From: UTCHB3 sp964431385
Lineage (GTDB): Bacteria > Bacteroidota > Ignavibacteria > Ignavibacteriales > Ignavibacteriaceae
Direction of reading: 5' to 3'
Length of the DNA stretch: 64,000 bases
Assembly (NCBI GenBank): GCA_964431385.1
Contig: CAYSJM010000005.1
Span: 1-64,000, forward strand
Shown here piece after piece: positions 34,670 to 43,341 of this stretch. The notes below the pieces were generated by a model. The model did not search any database and had not been told where the DNA came from. It saw only the letters and a program-made list of their open reading frames with translations. Position 1 is the stretch's first letter; each line of letters starts with the position of its first letter. The position numbers were made by a program, and so were the translations under genes.

Positions 34670-36253
34670 CTATTTCAACAAACTCATTTTGCGGGTGATT
34701 TTAACTGCACCCGATTCAAGAGTATAAATGTACATGCCGCTTGAAAGGCTGCTTGCATCAAAATCTGCAGTAAAGTTGCCTGTGGACAAGTAACCATTAA
34801 CCAATTCAGCAACTTGCTGACCGAGAACATTGAAAACCGAAAGTTTTACATTGCCGGGTTCAGCTACAGAGAAGTTGATTTTAGTTGATGGATTAAATGG
34901 ATTTGGGAAGTTTTGTGAAAGTTCAAACTTAACAGGCACTTCATTTCCAATTTCGTTCACTGAAGTGGTTCCGTCGAAGCGAGCCCAACCTGCAGTCCAG
35001 TCTGTGGTGCCAAATGCTCCTCTGAAGGTAGCAGTTTGATCGAAGAAACCATCTGCAGGAGGTACCAAACCACCGGTCAAGAGAGGTGAGCCTGCTTGAA
35101 GAGTAGCTTTTGGTGCATTAAGATTAAAAGGATCGGTCATCTGTAAATCAGTTGAAGTAGTGAATATTGTACCGTTCATGTTGGTAGAGAACCAGGTATT
35201 GATCACAAAAGTGCCGTTAGATCTTGCAGTGTCAAGAGCTTTTGTTGTCTGAGCAACGACAGAGTTTTTGATGTAATTGTTACCTTGAACTGCGTTGTTG
35301 ATTGTTCCAGTGCTCTCAAGAAGGATACCTGTTGGCCATCCAACAATAACCGCATTGGCTATCTTGTTCTGTGAGTTTCTTCTGAGGTGCATGCCTCTTC
35401 TGTAAAGTGAGTTAATGGAGGCACCCGGTGTGCTAATCGGTCCGATAAGTGAGACATTGAACCATTCAGGTGAAGTAAGGGGGGTATTGCTTGAACCTGT
35501 TCCGTCGTTATCAGATTCAAAACCGTTCGACTGTGACTGATCTGCAATCGCCGGATCACGGAATGAGACGAGGAATTGTAATTTACCGCTGAAACCAAAA
35601 TCGGTATCAAAATCGTCATCCCAGCCTCTGTAAGCAATAAGGTGTTTTGCGTTAACAGTTCCGCCGAACCACTCGAATGAATCGTCGCCGCTGTAACTTA
35701 CTTGAACAAAATCAATAACAGTTCCTCTGCCTACACCTCCGAAGGTGAGCCCGTTAATTTCATTGTTTAATGAGAATGCGATACCTGGGTACTCGATTCT
35801 AACATATCTTAGCACGCCGCTGTTATCATCAGGATTATTTCCACCATAAGAATCTCCGGGACCTTCTATTGAAGTGGTGCCACCGGGAACATTAATTGGA
35901 GCATTTCCGAGAATAATCACTCCACCCCAGTCGCCGTAGGTTGGAGTTCTGCTCGCACCCGGTTTGGTAAATTCGGAAGTGAAGACGATGGGAGAAGATA
36001 CTGTTCCGTCGGCAATCACTTTTCCACCGGGTTTCACAATAAGTGTACCTTGTGAACTGTTTTCACCATAAATAACCGTTCCCGGCTCTATGGTAAGAGT
36101 AGCACCTGACTGTACACGCACAAATCCTTTTAGAAGATATGTGTTATTGGCTGTGAGTGTAGTGTTTGTTGTGATATCCCCTTGCAGCGGAACCTGTGCA
36201 TAAACAGCAGTGGCTGCAAGAAGAATGAACGAAAGAACGAATACTTTAGACAT
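34670..36253 (-). CDS. T9SS-sorted surface protein, beta-helix type
   Basis: 527 residues from ATG 36253, preceded by AGAGG; an in-frame extension of 46 codons upstream overlaps the TonB receptor gene and is not signal-like. Signal peptide about 1-20 (VLSFILLAATAVYAQ). About 25-420 has the repeated short-strand, Gly/Asn/Val-rich pattern of a right-handed beta-helix (VRVQSGATLTIEPGTVIYG, DSFEWFGGTVNAKHLIAYRGWDDDFDTDFG). About 445-527 is the T9SS sorting domain (QNFPNPFNPSTKINF ... SSGMYIYTLESGAVKITRKMSLLK), so it leaves the cell and is attached to or released at the surface. Sits 31 bases after the end of a TonB receptor gene, likely its partner. Confidence 0.9.
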   Translation of the reverse strand: MSKVFVLSFILLAATAVYAQVPLQGDITTNTTLTANNTYLLKGFVRVQSGATLTIEPGTVIYGENSSQGTLIVKPGGKVIADGTVSSPIVFTSEFTKPGASRTPTYGDWGGVIILGNAPINVPGGTTSIEGPGDSYGGNNPDDNSGVLRYVRIEYPGIAFSLNNEINGLTFGGVGRGTVIDFVQVSYSGDDSFEWFGGTVNAKHLIAYRGWDDDFDTDFGFSGKLQFLVSFRDPAIADQSQSNGFESDNDGTGSSNTPLTSPEWFNVSLIGPISTPGASINSLYRRGMHLRRNSQNKIANAVIVGWPTGILLESTGTINNAVQGNNYIKNSVVAQTTKALDTARSNGTFVINTWFSTNMNGTIFTTSTDLQMTDPFNLNAPKATLQAGSPLLTGGLVPPADGFFDQTATFRGAFGTTDWTAGWARFDGTTSVNEIGNEVPVKFELSQNFPNPFNPSTKINFSVAEPGNVKLSVFNVLGQQVAELVNGYLSTGNFTADFDASSLSSGMYIYTLESGAVKITRKMSLLK

Positions 36254-36284
36254 GTTGCCTCTTTGTTTGGTTGTTTTGACAGAA

Positions 36285-39059
36285 TTAAAACTTGTATGAA
36301 ACTCCAAAAGAAATATCTGTCCCTCTTTTAATCCGAAGTGCTGTCTTATCACCACCGGGTGCTTTTTGCACTGATAAATAGTCCTGTGCAAGTAAATCTT
36401 TTACAGAGAGTTTGAGAGAAAGATCATTTGTAATATCTTTTGAAATCATCAGGTCAACCTGGTCTCTTGGCATTTCGACTACATCACCAAGACCGGCGAA
36501 CCCAACTTTTAAGATTTTTTGACCAACTTTGTTGTAAACAACTGATGCAGAAAAGCCATCTTCAAAACGGTCATAGTAGAGCCCGGCATTTAGTACATAC
36601 TCTGCCTGCCCCTGCATTGGACGAGATAATTCCTGATAGCTGCTTCCGTTTGTTGAGCCGTTGTTAAACTCCACTTCCGATTTTATATAACTTGCATTTC
36701 CTACAAAAGCGAGTCCAAAAAATGCGGAACTGATAAAATCGAGAGACTTTCTAACTTCCAATTCTACGCCATAATTGTTTGCTTTGTCAGCATTTCTGAA
36801 TGATCTGATTGGTTCAAAAGATGAAGAAGGTAAAAATACCTGCTCAATCGGGTCGAGGAAACTTTTGTAGAAGAATCCAAGAGCAATAATATCAGCAGCT
36901 CTTGCGGGATAATATTCAAACCGAAGATCATAGTTATTTACGAGAGTTCTTTTAAGATTTGTGTTCCCTTGAACAATTTCATTTTCAAGGAAATCGTAAT
37001 AGCTAAAGGGAGCTATCTCACGAAACTCCGGTCTCGCCAGTGTTTTTGAATATGCCATTCTTACATTAACCTCATCAAAAGGATGGTAAGTAAGATTAAC
37101 CGCAGGAAGGAAATCGTGATAATCGGGGTTGGTTTTAACATCCTCGTTGGTTAACGATTTTGAGGAGAGTTCCTGTCTCGAATATTCATATCTCACACCG
37201 GTCACCAATTTGATAATATTCTCATAAGCGAAATCGGTGGAGAAATATGTCGCTAAAATCGATTGGCTTGAATTGTAAGAATCTGATGGTTTTGTGTTCT
37301 CTGTAACTTCGATGAAGTTTGGTGAGAAGTTTGCCGGATCAAATATTTTATCGATCGACAGAGTCAAAATGCTGTCTTTCACCATAAAATTTCCACCCGG
37401 TTTATTCTTAAACCCAAAACTGCGGGCACTGAAATCACGATTTTTGAAGTCGTATGCAAACCCGGTTTTGAAAGCGGGTAAATTTGGATCATCAAAAGGT
37501 TTGAAGTGGAAATCGATATTTCCGCCTCTGTTTATATCGATTAAATCACCGTAGTAACGGGTCGCAAGCGATTGATCAAGCTGGAATCTCAGTGGTTGTT
37601 CTTCATCGAGTGGTTTGGCATAGATATATCTCCTTGCATCAGGTTCGTTTCTGTTCGACTGAGCATAGTTGGCATTCCATGTTATTTTTAAGCCACTTAA
37701 CAGATCAAGAAAGTGTTCGCCAATAATCTGAGTTGAAAATAAATTTCTTGTAACATATCTAATCGAAGTCTGGTCACGGTAGTCAGGATTATAGTAGTAA
37801 GGTCCTCTGTAGTTGGTCACATCATCATCAGAGCTTTGGCTGAACACATTCTTGATGCTAAACTTGTTGTTTAATCCAAGTTTATACGATACATTTAACA
37901 ATCCACCAATCATGACGGAATTTTTATAATTGTTGCCCGAATATTCATAACGGGGACCATCAAAAGTGTAATTATTTCTTTCGATTTGCTGCGATTCATT
38001 CGAATTTGAATAAGTAAGTGACCCGATAACACCCATCATATCATTTCCGAATATCGGGAATTTATCCCCAAACGAGAGGCTAAATCCTGCATTTACCGGA
38101 AGTGAAGTTGTATTGGTCACCCAATTATTTGAAAAAGACCTTCCTATGCTCTGGAGAGCCACAGGATCAGCATTACTCAGTCTTGTACCGGGGATACTGC
38201 CGGGGAGTGACCTTGTACCGTCGTCATTTCCAAGCCATCTTCTGCCACCGTTATATGCAAGGGCATCTTTTCCGGTTCCAAAAGTGTTGTAACTTGATGA
38301 CAAGCTTAAATTCAAGAAGAGTTTTTCAGGGAACTCAATGGTTTTGATCTGAACCAGACCACCGGTAAAGTCAGCAGGTTTATCGGGTGTAAAAGTCTTT
38401 GCGGTTACAATGCTCTCGATCAGGTTCGCAGGGAAAATATCGTATGAGAACGATTTTTTTTCCGGTTCTGTGCTTGGGAGGTTAGCACCGTTAAGCATGG
38501 TATTATTATAACGGTCGCCAACACCTCTTATATAAGCAAATTTGCCATCGGTTATTGTCACGCCCGTCATTTTTTTAAGAACATCAGCACCATCAGAACT
38601 TCCATTTTTACTGATCATCTCACCAGAAATGCCTTCAACAATCTCAAGAGAGTTCTTTGTATTTTTTACAATTGAAGTTTCGGTATTCTGAAGTGCTTCT
38701 GCAGTAACAACCACTTCTTTCATGGTGGCAGAAGCTGATTCGAGCGACACATCAACTTTTGTGGTCTGACCCTGTTTAACCACAACTTTTTCAATATTGA
38801 TTGTATTGTAAGAGATAAAAGATACCTTCAGTGTATAAACACCTTCAGGAACTTTGGAAATTGTATAATTACCGTCAAGATCGGCAGTGGCACCAAGCTT
38901 GGTTCCTTCCACAACGACATTTGCACCCGTGAGTAAATCACCATTTGTCTTATCAGTGATTTTACCCGATATTGTTCCGTTTTGTGCAAAAATTGCTGTG
39001 CTCGATAATATTATGAGAAGTAAAAGCCTCATAAACCTGTTCTTTGTTGTGTGAATCAT
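36285..39059 (-). CDS. TonB-dependent outer-membrane receptor (924 aa)
   Basis: Signal peptide 1-25; carboxypeptidase-regulatory-like (beta-sandwich) domain about 26-115 (GTISGKITDKTNGDLLTGANV); plug about 120-260 (EGISGEMISKNGSSDGADVLKKMTGVTITDGKFAYIRGVGDRY); barrel to residue 924, ending in Phe (FGVSYKF). No SusD-like partner is adjacent, so it is not a classic glycan-uptake pair. AGAGGAAAC precedes ATG 39059. Four 11-bp direct repeats upstream (39108-39146) look like a PhoB/PhoP box, which suggests induction under phosphate limitation and perhaps uptake of an organophosphate or of a metal-bound phosphate. The downstream T9SS protein is probably co-expressed. Confidence 0.93.
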   Translation of the reverse strand: MIHTTKNRFMRLLLLIILSSTAIFAQNGTISGKITDKTNGDLLTGANVVVEGTKLGATADLDGNYTISKVPEGVYTLKVSFISYNTINIEKVVVKQGQTTKVDVSLESASATMKEVVVTAEALQNTETSIVKNTKNSLEIVEGISGEMISKNGSSDGADVLKKMTGVTITDGKFAYIRGVGDRYNNTMLNGANLPSTEPEKKSFSYDIFPANLIESIVTAKTFTPDKPADFTGGLVQIKTIEFPEKLFLNLSLSSSYNTFGTGKDALAYNGGRRWLGNDDGTRSLPGSIPGTRLSNADPVALQSIGRSFSNNWVTNTTSLPVNAGFSLSFGDKFPIFGNDMMGVIGSLTYSNSNESQQIERNNYTFDGPRYEYSGNNYKNSVMIGGLLNVSYKLGLNNKFSIKNVFSQSSDDDVTNYRGPYYYNPDYRDQTSIRYVTRNLFSTQIIGEHFLDLLSGLKITWNANYAQSNRNEPDARRYIYAKPLDEEQPLRFQLDQSLATRYYGDLIDINRGGNIDFHFKPFDDPNLPAFKTGFAYDFKNRDFSARSFGFKNKPGGNFMVKDSILTLSIDKIFDPANFSPNFIEVTENTKPSDSYNSSQSILATYFSTDFAYENIIKLVTGVRYEYSRQELSSKSLTNEDVKTNPDYHDFLPAVNLTYHPFDEVNVRMAYSKTLARPEFREIAPFSYYDFLENEIVQGNTNLKRTLVNNYDLRFEYYPARAADIIALGFFYKSFLDPIEQVFLPSSSFEPIRSFRNADKANNYGVELEVRKSLDFISSAFFGLAFVGNASYIKSEVEFNNGSTNGSSYQELSRPMQGQAEYVLNAGLYYDRFEDGFSASVVYNKVGQKILKVGFAGLGDVVEMPRDQVDLMISKDITNDLSLKLSVKDLLAQDYLSVQKAPGGDKTALRIKRGTDISFGVSYKF

Positions 39060-39107
39060 TTGTTTCCTCTAATTTTTTTCTTCGACGCTCCAAATAACGG
39101 GTTCAAA

Positions 39108-39146
39108 TGTTACCATAATGTTAAGTCAAGGTTAAGCTACTGTTAA
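39108..39146 (-). promoter_or_regulatory. Pho-box-like array of four 11-bp direct repeats
   Basis: On the minus strand: TTAACA (39146-39141), TTAACC (39135-39130), TTAACA (39124-39119), GTAACA (39113-39108), each 11 bases from the next. This is the layout of phosphate-regulon operators (TTAACA-N5 in Firmicutes; PyTTAAPyPy arrays in cyanobacteria). About 10 bases further, at 39097-39091, TTATTTG could be the -7 element of a Bacteroidota promoter. It lies 49 bases before the TonB receptor gene. Confidence 0.75.
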
Positions 39147-39243
39147 TATTGCTTTACACATCTCGCTCCCCTCTCAGCCACTCGTCTCCTTGCTATCTAT
39201 ACAATAGTTATATTTAAGGTTTGATTAATAAAAATTCTGTAAA

Positions 39244-40884
39244 ATGAAAATTGCTGTTTGCCAGATTGACCCTGTAATCGGAGATATTGAGGGGAATAAA
39301 AGGAAAATTATCGACGGATATCTGACCGCATCAAACGATGGTGCTGATATCGCCGTATTTCCTGAACTTGCTCTCACAGGTTATCCACCCCTGGATTTTG
39401 TTGAAAAAAAGGCTTTTCGAAAGAGAGTGGCTGATGCTGCGTTCGAAATTGCCTCCGGAACTGACAATTTTACTGCACTCGTTTTTGGATCAATAACCGA
39501 GTTTGAAGACAATATTGGGACAAATATCGAAAACAGTGCCCTCTTCTGCCTTGGTGGTGAAATTAAGGTAGTGCAAAACAAATCACTCATCCCTAATTAC
39601 GATGTTTTTGATGAAGTGAGATACTTCGAGGCTGCCGATGAGGTAAAAGTATTTGAATTTAAAGGTGAAATGGTGGGTCTTTCTGTTTGCGAGGATATCT
39701 GGAACGATGAAGACTACTGGAAAAAAAGATTATACCCCGTCGATCCTGTAAAAGAGCAGATCGAAAAAGGGGCTACACTTCTTATTAATATCTCTGCGAG
39801 TCCATACTCATTTGGCAAGAGAAAAGCCCGTTACAAAATGTTGCAGACGATTGCTAAAAAAGACAAGGTTAAACTGGTATATAACTGCTGTGCGGCAGCT
39901 CAGACCGAATTGATTTTTGACGGTGCGAGCATGTGTTTCAACAACAGGGGCGAACTCGTAAAACTCGGCAAGACATTTGAAGAAGACTATTTTATTTACG
40001 ACACTTCAGCCGAATATGACGAAATAAAAAGCGTGGAATCTTCGTTCGAAGAGGAAGTGCACAACTCACTCATTTTTGGACTAAAAGATTATTGTCAAAA
40101 ACTTAATTTTAAGTCGATCTGCCTCGGATTAAGCGGTGGTATCGATTCTGCAATTGTTGCATACTTCGCAGTCCGGGCACTGGGAGCTGAAAATGTTTTT
40201 GTATTGCTCATGCCTTCAGAGTTTTCAAGTCAAGGAAGTATTGACGATTCTCTGAGTTTAATCGAAAATCTCGGCATTTCACACAATATTGTACCCATCC
40301 AACCTGTGTTCGAAAAAATCAAGACCATGTTGGATCCCGTTTTTGGCGACCGCCCGGAAGATGTTACTGAAGAGAATATGCAATCCCGTATCCGCGGGCT
40401 CTATATGATGGCAATTAGCAACAAATTTGGGCATTTGCTTGTTACTACAGGTAATAAGTCAGAACTCGCCACAGGGTACGCAACTCTTTATGGTGATATG
40501 TGTGGCGGTCTGGCAGTTATCGGTGATGTTTATAAAACTGATGTTTACAGATTATGCGAATATATTAATCGCAACGAAGAGATTTTACCAAGGGCAATAA
40601 TCGACAAGGTTCCATCGGCTGAGTTAAGACCAAACCAGACCGATCAGGATTCACTTCCCCCTTATCCCGTTCTCGATAAGATACTCTATTCATATCTCGA
40701 GGAGAATAAGGAAGTGGATGAGATTGCACCTGTTATTGGTGACAGGGATCTGGTGATAAAAATTCTTAATCTGGTTGATAGAAACGAATTTAAACGGAAA
40801 CAGGGAGCTCCTGTTCTCCGGGTTTCAAATAAAGCTTTTGGTTACGGTAGAAGATTTCCAATTGTTCAAAGATGGAGTAGATAA
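39244..40884 (+). CDS. nadE: Glutamine-dependent NAD+ synthetase
   Basis: 546 residues with both domains. N-terminal nitrilase-type glutaminase (about 1-255) with catalytic Glu41 (FPELALTGYPP), Lys113 (NKSLIPNYDVFDE) and Cys149 (LSVCEDIW). C-terminal synthetase (about 280-546) with the PP-loop SGGIDSAIVA near 297 and TGNKSELATGYATLYGD. It amidates nicotinic-acid adenine dinucleotide to NAD+ using ammonia from glutamine. ATG 39244; the stop overlaps the next gene's start by one base (TAATG), so dsbD is translationally coupled. A ~180-base divergent region shared with the TonB receptor lies upstream. Confidence 0.97.
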   Translation: MKIAVCQIDPVIGDIEGNKRKIIDGYLTASNDGADIAVFPELALTGYPPLDFVEKKAFRKRVADAAFEIASGTDNFTALVFGSITEFEDNIGTNIENSALFCLGGEIKVVQNKSLIPNYDVFDEVRYFEAADEVKVFEFKGEMVGLSVCEDIWNDEDYWKKRLYPVDPVKEQIEKGATLLINISASPYSFGKRKARYKMLQTIAKKDKVKLVYNCCAAAQTELIFDGASMCFNNRGELVKLGKTFEEDYFIYDTSAEYDEIKSVESSFEEEVHNSLIFGLKDYCQKLNFKSICLGLSGGIDSAIVAYFAVRALGAENVFVLLMPSEFSSQGSIDDSLSLIENLGISHNIVPIQPVFEKIKTMLDPVFGDRPEDVTEENMQSRIRGLYMMAISNKFGHLLVTTGNKSELATGYATLYGDMCGGLAVIGDVYKTDVYRLCEYINRNEEILPRAIIDKVPSAELRPNQTDQDSLPPYPVLDKILYSYLEENKEVDEIAPVIGDRDLVIKILNLVDRNEFKRKQGAPVLRVSNKAFGYGRRFPIVQRWSR

Positions 40885-42809
40885 TGCAAAAATTGTCCGG
40901 ACTTGTCCTGCTTGTTTTAATCCTGTTCAGTTGCACTTCAAACGCACAGTTTGGCGGTGGCGATAAACTATCTCTCGGCACTCCCCTACTCTCAAGAGAC
41001 CTTGTGAGAGCGGGCGACGAGATTAAAATCGCAGTACCGGCGTCAGTTGATGCGGGGTATCATGTGAACTCAAACAAGCCGAAGGAGCCAAACCTGATTG
41101 CCACGGTTCTCTCGATTACCTCATCCGATGGAATAAAGACCACAGCCACTCGCTACCCAAAGGCGAAGGATTATACTTTTGAGTTTTCCGATAAACCTGT
41201 CGCGGTTTATGAAGGCAATTTTAACATTTTTGCGAAAGTTCGAGTCCCTGAAAACCTCAAACCCGGCAATTATAAACTCGCTCTGAATGTTGAATATCAG
41301 GCTTGTAACGATCATTCGTGTCTCGCTCCAAACTCGGCTTCCGCTACTGTCACCATCCATGTTGGTAAAAAAGATGCCGTAATGACTGAAACCAACGCCG
41401 GAGTTTTTGCTGCATCAGGACTGATATACGAAGATAAATCTGCCGCAGAAGAAGCAACTAAAAAGGATTCAGTTAAAAAAGCCGAAGCTGAAAAAGATTC
41501 CCTCGCAAAACTCGACAGCTTAAAAGCACTTGAAGGAAAAGACAGTGTCACTCTCGATTCCTACGACTCAAAAGATTCTGCCAAAGTAAGTGATGCAAAA
41601 GATGATGATGTCTCCTCAACTCTCGAAAAAAGCGGACTTTTCTTTTCACTGCTCTTTGTGTTTCTCGGCGGACTTGCATTAAATTTAACCCCTTGCGTTT
41701 ATCCTCTTATCCCAATAACAATTGGCTATTTTGGAGGTCAGGCAGAAGGGAAAACATCCCGCCTTGCTCTTATGGGTTTCCTTTATGTTATGGGTATTGC
41801 GATAACATATTCAGTAATCGGAGTGATAACCGCCCTTACAGGGGGCATACTCGGCAGTCTTTTGCAGGAGTGGTATGTCCTTGTAATTATCTCTCTGATT
41901 TTCGTTGGTCTCGCTCTCTCACAGTTTGGATTCTACGAGTTTAAGCTCCCCGACTCCCTGATGAATATGGCAGGAGGAGCAAAATCAGGATTGTTTGGTG
42001 CCTTTTTTATGGGTCTGACCCTCGGAATTGTAGCCGCTCCTTGTATCGGTCCTTTTGTCCTTGGACTTGTTACTTATGTCGCAAAAATCGGTAATGTTCT
42101 GACAGGCTTCCTTCTTTTCTTCTTCCTTGCAGTGGGACTCGGTACGCCCTACTTTATTCTGGCATTGTTCTCGGGCAAGATCAAAAGTCTTCCAAGAGCC
42201 GGTATGTGGATGGAAGGAATAAAACACATTTTTGGCGTGATAATGATCGGTATGGCAATCTACTTTGTCCTTCCACTCCTCCCCAAAGAGTGGTCAGGTT
42301 ATTTGTTGCCCGTTTACATAATTATCTCTGTTCCATACCTTGCAATTTTTGATCCTCTCGATGCAAAAATGAAGGCATTCAGAATTTTCAAGTATGCACT
42401 TTCTGTGGTCTTCATCGGGCTCGCAGTATGGTGGTTCCCTGCCAACACTTCGGGAAGTGAAGGTGCAAAACTTAAGTTTGAATCCTATTCCGATTCCACC
42501 TTTAATGCCGCCAAAGGTAACAAAAAGATAATCATCGACTTCTATGCCGACTGGTGTATCCCGTGCAAAGAGCTTGATGCAATCACTTTTGTCGATCCAA
42601 AAGTAGTTGAAGCAGGAAAAGATTTTGTCTCCCTAAAAGCAGATCTCACCAAATCGGGTGACGAAAAAGTCAAAAAACTTGTTAACGATTTTAAGATTAA
42701 AGGCGTTCCCACCGTCCTCATTTTCAACGAAAAAGGTGAAGAAGTCTATCGCCTAACAGGCTTCGTCAACGGAAAAGAATTCCTGGAACTGATGAAAAAA
42801 GCGGAGTGA
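40884..42809 (+). CDS. dsbD: Thiol:disulfide interchange protein DsbD
   Basis: 641 residues. Signal peptide about 1-22; N-terminal DsbD-alpha-type domain about 30-155 (VDAGYHVNSNKPKEPNLIATVL ... YQACNDHSCLAPNS); a Lys/Asp/Ser-rich linker about 185-250; eight-TM CcdA core about 253-525 with the two conserved Cys in LNLTPCVYPLIP and GIVAAPCIGPFVLG; C-terminal thioredoxin domain about 540-641 with DFYADWCIPCKELD. It moves electrons from cytoplasmic thioredoxin across the inner membrane to periplasmic thiols, needed for cytochrome c maturation, which fits the many c-type haems encoded at 6.6-11.8 kb. The charged linker is longer than usual. Confidence 0.96.
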   Translation: MQKLSGLVLLVLILFSCTSNAQFGGGDKLSLGTPLLSRDLVRAGDEIKIAVPASVDAGYHVNSNKPKEPNLIATVLSITSSDGIKTTATRYPKAKDYTFEFSDKPVAVYEGNFNIFAKVRVPENLKPGNYKLALNVEYQACNDHSCLAPNSASATVTIHVGKKDAVMTETNAGVFAASGLIYEDKSAAEEATKKDSVKKAEAEKDSLAKLDSLKALEGKDSVTLDSYDSKDSAKVSDAKDDDVSSTLEKSGLFFSLLFVFLGGLALNLTPCVYPLIPITIGYFGGQAEGKTSRLALMGFLYVMGIAITYSVIGVITALTGGILGSLLQEWYVLVIISLIFVGLALSQFGFYEFKLPDSLMNMAGGAKSGLFGAFFMGLTLGIVAAPCIGPFVLGLVTYVAKIGNVLTGFLLFFFLAVGLGTPYFILALFSGKIKSLPRAGMWMEGIKHIFGVIMIGMAIYFVLPLLPKEWSGYLLPVYIIISVPYLAIFDPLDAKMKAFRIFKYALSVVFIGLAVWWFPANTSGSEGAKLKFESYSDSTFNAAKGNKKIIIDFYADWCIPCKELDAITFVDPKVVEAGKDFVSLKADLTKSGDEKVKKLVNDFKIKGVPTVLIFNEKGEEVYRLTGFVNGKEFLELMKKAE

Positions 42810-42813
42810 GTTT

Positions 42814-42841
42814 TTAGGTATTAGGTATTAGGTATTAGGTA
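42814..42841 (+). repeat. Perfect heptanucleotide tandem repeat (TTAGGTA)4
   Basis: Four exact copies of TTAGGTA just after the dsbD stop. The same unit, on the opposite strand, occurs inside the GH9 gene at 43887-43914. Confidence 0.93.
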
Positions 42842-42850
42842 TTATTTTTT

Positions 42851-42880
42851 GGCTGCTCGATGATGGGCAGCCTTTTTTTT
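42851..42880 (+). terminator. Terminator of nadE-dsbD
   Basis: GGCTGC (42851-42856) pairs with GCAGCC (42867-42872), then eight T. Confidence 0.88.
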
Positions 42881-43341
42881 TGATGAATAGTATGCTGATA
42901 ATAGTGTCTGAATCAGGATTTGAAGTGCCGCAGACCTCCCTTCTGGAGATTAAGGGATTTGCAGGATTACAATAGTAAGGTTGAGGCGTGACAATCGTCT
43001 CGATTGTCCTGTGCAGAATGAATAAGTAAATTGACAACCATAATTGATCCTTTCCCCGGAGGGGATAAATTTTCGTAGTTGATGTGATTCTCCTACAACC
43101 CCCATATCCCGTTTGCGGGATTAAATGTTCGTAGCAAAAATCCGTCGTAAACGATGTCAGAAAGTGGTTTTGGATTTTCTTATGATTGTTGAAATTGACT
43201 TCAAAATATTCTCGATGGTAAATATTTCGGTTATTTTATCGTTTTGATTAACATGTGCAATCCAAAAATTGTTGATATTTTCCAATTGCAGTAAAATTCC
43301 TTTATTTTTGATATCTGATTTCCCAATAATCTTAATCAAAA
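42881..43341. other. Gene-free patch of degenerate repeats
   Basis: No supportable gene. Contents: broken copies of a CAGGATTTG-type repeat (42911-42923, 42955-42969), a perfect 8-bp dyad GACAATCG-TCT-CGATTGTC (42990-43008), and two hairpin elements that share the tail TAAAT(T/G)TTCGTAG (43053-43134). The last 200 bases are AT-rich leader of the GH9 gene. It reads as a landing or decay zone for small repeats. Confidence 0.6.
43053..43134 (+). repeat. Two REP-like hairpin elements
   Basis: Element 1: TCCCC-GGA-GGGGA, then TAAATTTTCGTAG (43053-43077). Element 2: ATCCCG-TTTG-CGGGAT, then TAAATGTTCGTAG (43106-43134). The loops and stems differ but the 13-base tail matches at 12 positions, in the manner of REP/BIME units mobilised by RAYT transposases. 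No transposase is in the window. Confidence 0.65.
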
